Counted from the stretch's first letter, positions 7,660 to 15,103 are shown. The stretch: 22,790 bases of DNA from a virus (IMGVR_UViG_3300021365_002527:1-22790); one strand, 5' to 3'. The notes: generated from the letters alone by a model not told the origin. Program-made: numbers and translations.

Positions 7660-7906
7660 CGTCTCCAGGCAATGTAATTATCCCAGCGTCTTTTTGTCCT
7701 TGGGAAGTTAATAATTGTTCTTCAGGGATAATATGAAATTTAAATCCTTTAATTGAGAATTTACCCCCTTGTTTTAACATTTTTCTAAAGAAATTTTGTT
7801 GGACTTCACTCCAACTTTCACTTAAAGCAATAATTTCTTCTTTTTCGAGTTTTCTACCTTCATGTAAAACCTCTACTTTACCTCTAATTGATTGTTTACT
7901 TAGCAT
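7646..7906 (-). CDS. Hypothetical protein (86 aa) between the polymerase pieces
   Basis: This 86-residue basic protein starts MLSKQSIRGKVEVLHEGRKL, with a central helix (SWSEVQQNFFRKMLKQGG) and a strand (KFSIKGFKFHIIPEE). The ATG lies inside the last codons of the N-terminal polymerase piece (7-nt overlap). I do not recognise the family. It is not an intein: there are no splicing blocks and neither polymerase piece is fused to it. It may be a small DNA-binding protein or a relic of the event that split the polymerase. Confidence 0.65.
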   Translation of the reverse strand: MLSKQSIRGKVEVLHEGRKLEKEEIIALSESWSEVQQNFFRKMLKQGGKFSIKGFKFHIIPEEQLLTSQGQKDAGIITLPGDDAKF

Positions 7907-9693
7907 AATTCTATTTCTCCTCTCATTACTTGATTCATATGTTTGTTAGCAAATGCTGCTGACTCTTGGATAATTCGTTGTCCTGATAATGTAATTGCTT
8001 CTGATAGGATAACATTACCATATCTAAAGGAACCTAATGCTGTTGCTCCATAAAGTGAGTTAAGCAAAATTTTCATTGTGTGTTGTTTTAAGTGCATTAA
8101 TTCACCTAATTCTTTATTACCAGCTTTATAAGCATCCTTCATTTTATTTTTAAATACAACCCTTTCATTAAACCATTTGTTTAGAATAGTAGACAATACT
8201 GAATCAAAGTCAGTTCTAAACATTACCCCGTTAGCTGAAACTGCTAGATTTTCACTTTCAATTAGATCAATTAAATCCTTAATTTTAATATTAGTATTAC
8301 TACGTTTAGCATTTTGAACTAATACAGAACGATCCTGATCCATTTTCTTTAGATCGTTTAAGGCATATCTACAATTAAAAATTTCTTTATTTTCAACCAT
8401 TACCTTTTCATCAGGCATTATAATCCTCCCTACTAAAGTTTCTTTACCAATGTTTAAGGACATAATAATTGAAGGATATAGTGATGTTAAATCTTCATCA
8501 AACATATAGTTAAAAATACCTGCTGTAGGGCAAAATAAATAACCACCAGCATAGTTCTTTTTATTGATTGGGTTTGGATCACGAGCTGGTGGGGCAATAC
8601 CTTCACTTAATAGGTAAGCTGAGATGGCTCCATCTTGGGTTTTTGTGTTAGCATATACCTCACTATAATTGTGTTTACCTTTGTGTGATAGATTTTTTAC
8701 AAGTGCTAGGTAATCTAACTTTTCATCTAGTAATTTAAGGATTTCAACATCTCGAAAGTTATATTGAATAAACTTATAGATATCATCTTCAAATAAATTA
8801 TCAAGATTACCTTCGTATTCAATTTTATTTAATCCAGTATATTTTTCACCAATAACATCTAGTTTGTATGAAGGTTCATCCCTGAAGCTAAATTTTTTAT
8901 GGACTCTCATGTAATCTAAAGACTCAACACCTACAATGTCTACATACATATCTTGTTTGTACCATCTGGCTTTTATCTCACCTGTGTTTTGATCCTTGTA
9001 TTTAGCTGATTTACGGGTTTTGACTATTCCTAAAGGAGATAAACTAGTAGCTGCTTTTTTAGATAAAACCTTTTCAATTCTATAATAAAGGTAAGGAATA
9101 TCAAAATAATCACTATTCCACCCAATAATAATATCAGGATTCATTTCCTTAAACAATTTAACAAAAGTCTTTAACAATTCTGTTTCTGTAGTAACAGGAA
9201 TTATTTCTTTGTTTCGGGCTTTAGTATGGTTTAATTGTTTTTTCTTATCTAAAATAATAATTGACCACTTATCCTCTTGTTTATCAAACCAAGCAATTGA
9301 AGTAACTGGTTTTGGAGCATCTTCAATGTATTCTTCAGTAAGTGCACCTCCCATTTCAATCTCGATATCAAAAAATACCTCTCTGTGTCCTGTAGAAGGA
9401 TCATCATTAATTCCATATTTTTCAATAAGGAATTTTTGATAAGCTGGCATATCGTGGAAGTGAAGACCAGGTGTGTTTTTATCCTTATACATTGGATTTT
9501 TAGAAAATCTCCAATTTGTAATAGGTTTTACAAATTCACCATTTAGACCTTTTAGAGTAGAATCTTGTTTAGAACAATTAACATAAGCAGTATTTTTATA
9601 TTCTACTACTTGATGTTTTCCATCTTCTTCCCAAAGATGCATTTCATACAAGTTATGGTCTAATTTTTTACCTTGATAGCACTTTTTATACAT
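7900..9693 (-). CDS. Family B DNA polymerase, N-terminal piece (exonuclease, motifs A and B)
   Basis: This 597-residue protein is the front two thirds of a T4 gp43-type replicative polymerase. The 3'-5' exonuclease shows Exo I (FFDIEIE, Asp109 and Glu111), Exo II (GWNSDYFDIP, Asp198) and Exo III (YNFRDV, Asp315). Polymerase motif A, DLTSLYPSII, starts at Asp401, and motif B, KILLNSLYGA, at 541-550. It then stops about 45 residues after motif B, before motif C. The last residues GEIELC arise where the stop overlaps the next ATG. Proofreading could work on this piece alone, but polymerisation needs Asp24/Asp26 of the 309-aa piece. It starts where the MazG-like gene stops. Confidence 0.94.
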   Translation of the reverse strand: MYKKCYQGKKLDHNLYEMHLWEEDGKHQVVEYKNTAYVNCSKQDSTLKGLNGEFVKPITNWRFSKNPMYKDKNTPGLHFHDMPAYQKFLIEKYGINDDPSTGHREVFFDIEIEMGGALTEEYIEDAPKPVTSIAWFDKQEDKWSIIILDKKKQLNHTKARNKEIIPVTTETELLKTFVKLFKEMNPDIIIGWNSDYFDIPYLYYRIEKVLSKKAATSLSPLGIVKTRKSAKYKDQNTGEIKARWYKQDMYVDIVGVESLDYMRVHKKFSFRDEPSYKLDVIGEKYTGLNKIEYEGNLDNLFEDDIYKFIQYNFRDVEILKLLDEKLDYLALVKNLSHKGKHNYSEVYANTKTQDGAISAYLLSEGIAPPARDPNPINKKNYAGGYLFCPTAGIFNYMFDEDLTSLYPSIIMSLNIGKETLVGRIIMPDEKVMVENKEIFNCRYALNDLKKMDQDRSVLVQNAKRSNTNIKIKDLIDLIESENLAVSANGVMFRTDFDSVLSTILNKWFNERVVFKNKMKDAYKAGNKELGELMHLKQHTMKILLNSLYGATALGSFRYGNVILSEAITLSGQRIIQESAAFANKHMNQVMRGEIELC

Positions 9694-10310
9694 TAAAAGA
9701 ACTTTTTAAGATCTGGTCTAAAGTAGTTAACGTTTTTCATTACTTTTCTGTCACGGCTTCTATAGACAATAAAATAGTCTCCAACCTTCTCATAGTGACA
9801 AGGTTCATTTTGTTCTTTGGAACGTCGCTCCACCGTTTCTTGTGCTTCTTCTTCGTTAATACAAGCCTTTGACATATTAGACGCTTGTACTTCTTGATAC
9901 GCATCCCATAACTTATCCTTAAGACCATGAAGCATAGCTCCGTTACCAATCGAAACGTAGGCAATGTCACATAAAGCATCAAGCACCTCAACAATATCTC
10001 CTGCTTCACAGGCAGCTTTGTACTCTTCAAGTTCTTCGAGAATGAAGTCGTAAACAAACATCCATTCTTTAGTGTTTTCAGGTATGATAGGCTCATAATT
10101 ATTTGGTTTTCCCATTGTGGCGTTAAATTCTTCTACTTCGCTTACAAAAGGAACGTACCTACCCTTAAACTTATCTGCTATACGTTGAGCTGTTAATTCA
10201 GCCCATTCGTGTTCTGGGACCATTGATAATTGGTCTCTGTCTTTAAGGGAATTTAGTAAACCTAGACTATTACGTAGTTCTAGTTCTACTTCTTCTTTAA
10301 AATTACTCAT
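9693..10310 (-). CDS. MazG-like nucleotide pyrophosphohydrolase
   Basis: This 205-residue protein has an all-alpha NTP pyrophosphatase core in its central part. It shows EELEEYKAA at 92-100 and the metal-binding VLDALCDIAYVSIGNG at 109-124, an E..E....D..D pattern. Such enzymes hydrolyse (d)NTPs to monophosphates plus PPi. In phages they are proposed to tune nucleotide pools or the host ppGpp response. The N-terminal region includes EFNATMGKP, typical of the phage subset. The C-terminal extension of about 60 residues (CHYEKVGDYFIVYRSRDRK) is not part of the core fold. It lies between folE and the polymerase, consistent with nucleotide supply. Confidence 0.8.
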   Translation of the reverse strand: MSNFKEEVELELRNSLGLLNSLKDRDQLSMVPEHEWAELTAQRIADKFKGRYVPFVSEVEEFNATMGKPNNYEPIIPENTKEWMFVYDFILEELEEYKAACEAGDIVEVLDALCDIAYVSIGNGAMLHGLKDKLWDAYQEVQASNMSKACINEEEAQETVERRSKEQNEPCHYEKVGDYFIVYRSRDRKVMKNVNYFRPDLKKFF

Positions 10311-10313
10311 AAT

Positions 10314-11009
10314 TTAAATGTTATGTCCTCCGTTATTAATTTTTAAACTATCAAAGAATTCCTTACGGGCATTATTTGTATCATCTCTAAATGCTTTGGA
10401 TGCTTTAGTTGTAACCATAGCAGCACCTTGATGTTTTACACCTCTACAAGATACACAGTTATGGGTACCTACAATAGTTACAATTACACCTAAATTACCT
10501 TCTGTAATTTTATCTACAGCATTATGAATAGCTGATGTTAGTTGTTCCTGGATAGCACCTCTACGTCCAAATAATTCTACAATTCTGTTTAATTTTGATA
10601 GGCCAATTACTTGACCTTTATCTCCAGCAATGTAACCAATATGAACTACACCTCCAATGGTTTGGTGATGGTGAGAACACATAGATGTAAGTGGGATATT
10701 TCTTTCAATCACAATACCATCATACCCATCACTAGGGAATGATGTGATAGGAGACATTGCTGTATAACGTCCTGCCCATAAATCGTTTACATATGCTTTA
10801 GCTACTCGACGAGGAGTCTCCATTGAATTTGGATCATTTCTCCAATCACATCTTAGAGCATCTAAAAATTGACCATATGCTTCAGTAGCTTGATCAATCA
10901 TTTCTTGTTTTTGATCTGTATTGAGAGGGAAACCAGGTGCTACTCCGTTAGCAAACCCTTCCTGTACCACTTCTAATTGTTCGTGGATTTTTCTGCGTTT
11001 GTTTTCCAT
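10314..11009 (-). CDS. folE: GTP cyclohydrolase I
   Basis: This 231-residue enzyme converts GTP to dihydroneopterin triphosphate, the first step to 7-deazaguanines and folate. The zinc site is intact: CSHHH at 111-115 (Cys111, His114) and HNCVSCRGVKHQG with Cys185. ETPRRVAKAY at 64-73 and the IGLSKLNRIVELF segment at 135-147 are family signatures. The N-terminal 30 residues are an extension without clear function. With queD, queE and queC nearby it most likely feeds base modification instead of folate. A promoter (TTTG, N20, TACATTCA) lies at 11030-11061, overlapping the end of the phosphoribosyltransferase gene, so folE may head its own replication operon. Confidence 0.95.
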   Translation of the reverse strand: MENKRRKIHEQLEVVQEGFANGVAPGFPLNTDQKQEMIDQATEAYGQFLDALRCDWRNDPNSMETPRRVAKAYVNDLWAGRYTAMSPITSFPSDGYDGIVIERNIPLTSMCSHHHQTIGGVVHIGYIAGDKGQVIGLSKLNRIVELFGRRGAIQEQLTSAIHNAVDKITEGNLGVIVTIVGTHNCVSCRGVKHQGAAMVTTKASKAFRDDTNNARKEFFDSLKINNGGHNI

Positions 11010-11029
11010 TTATTATAACTTATTTTATA

Positions 11030-11061
11030 TGAATGTACGAAACTATTTTATAAAGCCCAAA
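11030..11061 (-). promoter_or_regulatory. Promoter of the folE-polymerase operon
   Basis: The minus strand has a perfect TTTG, exactly 20 nt, then TACATTCA. The TTTG box lies inside the last codons of the phosphoribosyltransferase gene. A short leader leads to the folE ATG at 11009. No hairpin occupies the spacer here. Confidence 0.65.
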
Positions 11062-11551
11062 TTGAAGGTAGATTTCTCATATTACCATTTTCATCATCTA
11101 ATCCGTAACCCACAATCCATTCTTCATCAATATCAAATGCGTGGTAGCATTCTTGAGGTGGGGTAGGTGATGTTTTTCTAACAATAAGGGTAACGATTGA
11201 AATAGAGGCTGGTTTTTTAACTTCTAGATACTCAGTAATAGCTTTCATTGTATTACCTGTATCATAAATGTCGTCTACTATGTAGACGTGTTTACCTTTG
11301 ATAGGGGTTTCTAAATCTTTTGATATAACTATATCGCCTTGTTTGCGGTTTATATACGATTTAACGCGCATAAAATCACATTCCATGTCAATTGGTGTGA
11401 CACGAACCAAATCGCTGTAGAATGCAAAACACCCATTTAATAGACCTACCATTACAACAGGTGTCTTATCTCCTCTATGTTTATCGGCGATTTGTTTACC
11501 GATAATTTTAGTTTTGAATTGAATTTCTTCAGCTGTTAATAACTCTTTCAT
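11048..11551 (-). CDS. Hypoxanthine/purine phosphoribosyltransferase
   Basis: This 167-residue protein is a type I phosphoribosyltransferase that joins a purine base to PRPP to give a nucleotide. The PRPP-binding loop is VYIVDDIYDTGNTM at 89-102 with the two acidic residues. The pyrophosphate loop is GLLNG at 36-40. The C-terminal base-binding region WIVGYGLDDENGNMRN matches hypoxanthine/guanine enzymes. It would salvage host purines; given the neighbours, it could also handle deazapurine bases, but that is speculation. It overlaps the thioesterase gene (ATGA). Confidence 0.9.
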   Translation of the reverse strand: MKELLTAEEIQFKTKIIGKQIADKHRGDKTPVVMVGLLNGCFAFYSDLVRVTPIDMECDFMRVKSYINRKQGDIVISKDLETPIKGKHVYIVDDIYDTGNTMKAITEYLEVKKPASISIVTLIVRKTSPTPPQECYHAFDIDEEWIVGYGLDDENGNMRNLPSIWAL

Positions 11552-11931
11552 TTAAATTTATTTTTTACTCTTTCTGAAATAGGAATAGGGTCATTGTTCT
11601 CATCTATCCTTACAAATTTTATATTTGTAGATAATATAATACTCTGTTTTCCAGAATACACATTATGAGAACGAGCTTCCATATAGAGTGTAATAGAAGT
11701 ATTTCCTACCTCTGCTACATCCCCATAAATTTTAATCATTTGCCCTTCCTTAGCTGCTTTTTTAAAAATACATTCATCTATCTTTACAGTAACCATTCTT
11801 GGGGTATCACAAACTTGCATAGCAAAGGCAGCTGCTGAAGCATCAAGCCAAGCTAATAGTTTACCTCCAAATAGGTTAGCATGAAACCCTAAGTCAGATT
11901 TTTTAATTGGATGGGTTGATATTAACTCCAT
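11548..11931 (-). CDS. YciA-like acyl-CoA thioesterase (hotdog fold)
   Basis: This 127-residue protein fits a single hotdog domain of the acyl-CoA thioesterase II type. The N-terminal HANLFGGKLLAWLDASAAAFA at 17-37 carries Asn19, the Gly22-Gly23 pair and Asp30, the usual catalytic helix. EARSHNVYSGKQS forms the later conserved strand. Such enzymes cleave acyl-CoA to fatty acid and CoA. The gene is coupled to the thermonuclease and phosphoribosyltransferase genes. It could alter host lipid metabolism during infection or act on another thioester; the substrate cannot be told from sequence. Confidence 0.83.
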   Translation of the reverse strand: MELISTHPIKKSDLGFHANLFGGKLLAWLDASAAAFAMQVCDTPRMVTVKIDECIFKKAAKEGQMIKIYGDVAEVGNTSITLYMEARSHNVYSGKQSIILSTNIKFVRIDENNDPIPISERVKNKFK

Positions 11932-12305
11932 TAACGTTTTCCTCCGTAATATTCTTTAGCGTGACCTTCGTTAATTAAAATTCTATTAACGCTTATCTCA
12001 GGTAAGTTTGGATTATCATTGTAGGTGTTTTCAACATAAATTTCACCTAAACAACGACCATATTTTCCTACTCCATGAGATATTAGGATAAACTTATTTT
12101 CATTGTCTTTTAGGATTTCAATTAGACGAGCTTTAGCTGCTAATCCTTTTTTCTTTTCTTCTTTATCTCGAGTTCTAGATTCCCAAGCATCCATCCCCAT
12201 CATTCTAATTCTAACTTTTTTCCAAGTATCGAATCCTAAATCAATTAGGGCATCAACTGTATCTCCATCTACTACTCTATCTACTGTGGCGTGGTAAGTA
12301 TACAT
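11931..12305 (-). CDS. Thermonuclease (SNase) family nuclease
   Basis: This 124-residue protein has the staphylococcal nuclease fold signatures: VVDGDTVDALIDLG at 11-24, VRIRMMGMDAWESR at 31-44 and GKYGRCLGEI at 80-89. These hold the calcium and catalytic residues: the DGD acidic pair, Arg34, Asp39, Glu42 and Arg84. No secretion signal is present, so it should act inside the host cell. It may degrade host DNA or RNA to recycle nucleotides. Protection of phage DNA by deazaguanine would let such a nuclease discriminate, though this is only inference. Its start overlaps the stop of the 52-aa zinc-ribbon gene (TAATG). Confidence 0.88.
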   Translation of the reverse strand: MYTYHATVDRVVDGDTVDALIDLGFDTWKKVRIRMMGMDAWESRTRDKEEKKKGLAAKARLIEILKDNENKFILISHGVGKYGRCLGEIYVENTYNDNPNLPEISVNRILINEGHAKEYYGGKR

Positions 12306-12463
12306 TATTTATTTCTTTTATTTACACAATTTTTACATAACATAGCTGTATAAGCAGGACCTACACTAGACATAGGAACATTATATCTAAGAATAGTTTT
12401 GTCAGGAATGCTGTTAAGGCAATCCTGACAAACTGTAGTTAGCTTAGGTTGTTTTTTAGCCAT
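12305..12463 (-). CDS. Small zinc-ribbon protein (52 aa)
   Basis: This 52-residue basic protein starts MAKKQPKLTT and carries two CxxC pairs, Cys12/Cys15 (VCQDCLN) and Cys43/Cys46 (LCKNCVN). That is a classic four-cysteine zinc-ribbon. Its ATG overlaps the queE stop codon and its stop overlaps the thermonuclease ATG, so it is embedded in the operon. Such mini-zinc ribbons often bind nucleic acids or serve as protein adaptors. No specific function is assigned. Confidence 0.7.
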   Translation of the reverse strand: MAKKQPKLTTVCQDCLNSIPDKTILRYNVPMSSVGPAYTAMLCKNCVNKRNK

Positions 12464-13299
12464 TATACTCCTCTCTTAGTATCAAAGGCAATGATATGAT
12501 CTCTACCTGTCATATTGTAACCTTTTTCAGCACACATCTCAAATACTAAAGGATACATTTCTACTAATGTTTCTCTAGTATCTCCAGCGGGCATGACATA
12601 GGTTTTGTCTTTAGGAATATTGAGCTCTTGTCTGTAAGCTTCGATTTCAGCGAGGCCTTCATCAGTCCCATCCCACACAGGCTTATAATGATAGTCAGTA
12701 TGATAATCAATACTCGTTCTAATGGCTTCAGTATTAAGGCGAAGACGATTGTGCGTTTTAACCATCTTTTCATCTGTGATAGATCCATTGGGAGTAAGGG
12801 CGCCAACAACAGGGACACTATTACTAAACTTAGGTGAGATAGAAAGGAGACCAATCGGATGATCGGTTTCGAGGAAATGAGAGCCTTCAGTCTCGATAGT
12901 AATAAGTATTCCTCTTTCATTAGCAAAATGTGTTAGTTCGTTTACTAGTTTTGGGTGCATTGTTGGTGAACCCCCAGTTAACATCATTTCTTTGACGTGA
13001 GGATTCTCATCATAGATTTTAATAATGTCGTTAAACGTAAATGTACCTTTCTCAGGGTGGACTGAAGTATACCAGCTATCGCACCAACCACCTTCACCAA
13101 AAAAGCAGCGGTGAGTGCAGCCAGTAGTACGGACAGCAATAGTGGGGCGACCAAACCTACTTCCTTCAGATTGGACACATCTATAGACTTCAAGAACAGG
13201 AAGTACTTTATCATAATCTTCGATACGACCTAAAGGGGCCGATTTATTCCACAATTTGGGATTAATAGGTTGAGACATAATATGCTGCATTTTTACCAT
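12463..13299 (-). CDS. queE: QueE-like radical SAM 7-carboxy-7-deazaguanine synthase
   Basis: QueE converts 6-carboxytetrahydropterin to 7-carboxy-7-deazaguanine (CDG). The protein has 278 residues; family hallmarks are the VQSEG turn at 42-46 (usually QGEG), the Fe-S cysteines Cys61, Cys65 and Cys73 (CTHRCFFGEGGWCD) and LTGGSP at 107-112. The cluster spacing is CX3CX7C, not the canonical CX3CX2C. Variable insertions here are known in QueE subfamilies. The annotated start overlaps queD by 38 nt; Met4 or Met8 (MSQPINPKLW, start at 13278) are more likely. It is sandwiched between queD and a zinc-ribbon gene. Confidence 0.92.
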   Translation of the reverse strand: MVKMQHIMSQPINPKLWNKSAPLGRIEDYDKVLPVLEVYRCVQSEGSRFGRPTIAVRTTGCTHRCFFGEGGWCDSWYTSVHPEKGTFTFNDIIKIYDENPHVKEMMLTGGSPTMHPKLVNELTHFANERGILITIETEGSHFLETDHPIGLLSISPKFSNSVPVVGALTPNGSITDEKMVKTHNRLRLNTEAIRTSIDYHTDYHYKPVWDGTDEGLAEIEAYRQELNIPKDKTYVMPAGDTRETLVEMYPLVFEMCAEKGYNMTGRDHIIAFDTKRGV

Positions 13300-13738
13300 G
13301 TTCCATAAATTTAACTTTAGTAACCTTTACTCGGCCTTCAGTTTCTTCATGAACAAAGTTATCTATTTTTTGGAAAATATATTCCGCGAACTTTTCTGCT
13401 CCAGTAGCAGGAATAACTCTTAATTGAACTAAACCTTCAAATTCTAATTTTCTAAAATGATGTAGGCCTGGATCGTCTTCAGCTACAATTAAAGTATGGT
13501 CAAACATATAGTCCATCCATTCTTTAGGTTGTTTACCTTCGATTAAGGTTTTAGCACGTTTCATACCACCAAAATCCCAAACCCAATTACGATCATCTAA
13601 TTCACCTTCAAAGTAAACTTTAAATGAAATGCCATAACCATGTAAAAAACTACAATGTGTAGATTTAGCGTTGTGTTGACGGAAGACTGTACTAAAACCA
13701 TCAAATACTTTGCTTGATTGAAATTTACCCATTTGCAA
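13262..13738 (-). CDS. queD: QueD-like 6-carboxytetrahydropterin synthase
   Basis: This 158-residue protein belongs to the PTPS/QueD fold, turning dihydroneopterin triphosphate into 6-carboxytetrahydropterin. The active-site region is FRQHNAKSTHCSFLHGYG at 19-36: Cys29 is the catalytic cysteine and His22 and His33 probable zinc ligands. The canonical HGH is HGY here. WVWDFGGMK and FDHTLIVAEDDP are further matches. This FRQHxAKSxHC type is a QueD variant I know from marine bacteria and phages. It overlaps thioredoxin upstream by 14 nt and queE downstream, so it is in the deazaguanine operon. Confidence 0.9.
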   Translation of the reverse strand: MQMGKFQSSKVFDGFSTVFRQHNAKSTHCSFLHGYGISFKVYFEGELDDRNWVWDFGGMKRAKTLIEGKQPKEWMDYMFDHTLIVAEDDPGLHHFRKLEFEGLVQLRVIPATGAEKFAEYIFQKIDNFVHEETEGRVKVTKVKFMEHGKNAAYYVSTY

Positions 13739-13988
13739 AATTATTATAAGTTTCTATTAATTCAGTAGCTTTCATTTTACTACCACCAGTTCTATAATAT
13801 TCTTTACCTGAGTCATCAACGAGGATTACTGTTGGTAGGTTTTTAACATTATATTCTGTAACTAGTTCAGCACTATATTCAGCATTAATTGCTTCAACTG
13901 TAATACCAGCTTCTGATACTTTTCTAAGTTGTGGTTTTATCATTTTACAAATACCACACCAATCCGCTTCAAATTTCAAATATTTCAT
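13725..13988 (-). CDS. Thioredoxin-like protein
   Basis: This is an 87-residue minimal thioredoxin fold with the redox motif ADWCGICK, Cys11 and Cys14, and the cis-proline segment NLPTVILV. It lacks a signal peptide, so it works in the cytoplasm. The CGIC active site differs from the CGPC of host thioredoxin. Small phage thioredoxins usually reduce ribonucleotide reductase or act as polymerase partners. Here it is translated in overlap with queD and one base from the membrane-protein gene, so it could also keep the QueD/QueE cysteines reduced; this is inference. Confidence 0.9.
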   Translation of the reverse strand: MKYLKFEADWCGICKMIKPQLRKVSEAGITVEAINAEYSAELVTEYNVKNLPTVILVDDSGKEYYRTGGSKMKATELIETYNNFANG

Positions 13989-14224
13989 TATACTAATTCT
14001 TCTATGATTCCTATTACTTCACTAAATATAAGAACTCCTACTGCAACAGGCAAATTTATAATCAAGAGTCCGTATCCTAAGATACGCACTCCCGATTTAA
14101 TAAACGAGATTACTTGGTGTTTGTAAGCATCAGGTTGATGTTTTACTTTAGGGAGGGATACTTTTGTATCTGGGTAACTCCAACTCCACCCTGGTTTTGA
14201 TTCCATTATCTCTCTATCACTCAT
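13988..14224 (-). CDS. Small membrane protein (78 aa)
   Basis: This 78-residue protein has a soluble N-terminal half (PGWSWSYPDTKVSLPKV) and one hydrophobic segment of about 25 residues near 50-75 (GYGLLIINLPVAVGVLIF). It ends with an acidic helix, EVIGIIEELV. One membrane span with the N-terminus probably in the cytoplasm is likely. It begins one base after queC ends and overlaps the thioredoxin start. I do not know its role. Confidence 0.6.
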   Translation of the reverse strand: MSDREIMESKPGWSWSYPDTKVSLPKVKHQPDAYKHQVISFIKSGVRILGYGLLIINLPVAVGVLIFSEVIGIIEELV

Positions 14225-14225
14225 A

Positions 14226-15068
14226 TTACTTAACTAATTGTTCTTTTACATATTCTGAAAGTACTTGTTCTACATAAATTCTAGCTGTTTCATAACTAAC
14301 AGGACCTGTTTCATCTGCATAAGCTACAGGATCTGGGCGTCCTAATTTAAGGAATGCTTCAATGCGCTCTACACTAGAGGCTGATTTGTAATCTGAATAC
14401 CAATTACCTGATACTCCTGTGAGTTTTTGTTGTGGGATCCAAATTGGTTTATAAGAAGTGTTGGTGCGAGAATACACCTCATCAAAATCGATGTTTAAAT
14501 ACTCACATAATACCTCTCCATCTTTTAAGATGTCAAACTTATCACCTTGAAGGTAGGGGGTAAAATAACCTACATTATCTACATCCCAGTTACCCATTCT
14601 AAAAGCATGATCATCAGCATCTCTCCATTCTTGACGACAATCAGGATAAATAGCATGATCACCAGCATGAATACCTAAAGCGATATCTGTTTGCTCTTCT
14701 GTTTTGTTAGCTACTGAAAGAGCAACTGCTTGAACTAATGAAGCAAAGATTTTATTACGGTTGGGAACAACAGTAGCTTTCATGTTGTCTTCCTCATAAT
14801 GTCCTTCTGGGACTTCATCTCCACCTGTTACAAGTGCTGAATCTAGTAAGTCAACTAGTCCATCTAAATGGATTTGACGATAATTAACATCATATCCACT
14901 AGTATTTAAGTAATCTACTAGTGCTTGAGCACGCTCAAGTTCAACTACGTGTTTTTGACCATAGTTAAAGCTTAATGCTGTAACGGTATCGTATTCTTTG
15001 ATAGCTCTTAACAATAGGGTGCTGCTATCCATTCCACCACTTAACGAAATTACACAGTGTTTTGCCAT
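14226..15068 (-). CDS. queC: QueC-like 7-cyano-7-deazaguanine synthase, zinc cysteines absent
   Basis: QueC uses ATP and ammonia to turn 7-carboxy-7-deazaguanine first into the amide and then into preQ0. This 280-residue protein keeps the PP-loop SGGMDSST at 10-17, FNYGQKH and the YPDCRQEW segment. Where QueC normally has the zinc motif Cys-x-n-CxxCxxC, this protein has TNTSY and then SDYKSASSVERIEAF, with no cysteine in the last 90 residues. The four zinc ligands are therefore replaced. The family match is otherwise clear. It may stabilise this region differently, stop at the 7-amido product, or be a phage-specific QueC subgroup. It is about 45 aa longer than typical QueC. It has its own terminator-promoter upstream (15127-15158). 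Confidence 0.9.
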   Translation of the reverse strand: MAKHCVISLSGGMDSSTLLLRAIKEYDTVTALSFNYGQKHVVELERAQALVDYLNTSGYDVNYRQIHLDGLVDLLDSALVTGGDEVPEGHYEEDNMKATVVPNRNKIFASLVQAVALSVANKTEEQTDIALGIHAGDHAIYPDCRQEWRDADDHAFRMGNWDVDNVGYFTPYLQGDKFDILKDGEVLCEYLNIDFDEVYSRTNTSYKPIWIPQQKLTGVSGNWYSDYKSASSVERIEAFLKLGRPDPVAYADETGPVSYETARIYVEQVLSEYVKEQLVK

Positions 15069-15103
15069 GTTTTATATAACTTTTATATTTGCCAGGTATT
15101 TTA

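Noticed and set aside
7438-7906. Split or cis-splicing intein in the DNA polymerase
   Set aside because: The N-terminal piece stops shortly after the extein and has no N-terminal splicing block. The C-terminal piece begins with a normal ATG and polymerase sequence. Neither intervening gene has intein signatures, so two separate chains are the simpler reading.
9740-10096. A 118-aa minus-strand frame inside the MazG-like gene
   Set aside because: It lies fully within a gene of clear family and its translation is low-complexity, hydrophobic/basic sequence typical of an out-of-frame reading.
12564-13214. Frames of 69 to 120 aa on both strands inside queE
   Set aside because: They are out-of-frame readings of queE, rich in Leu, Ile and Ser, with no leader and no operon logic.
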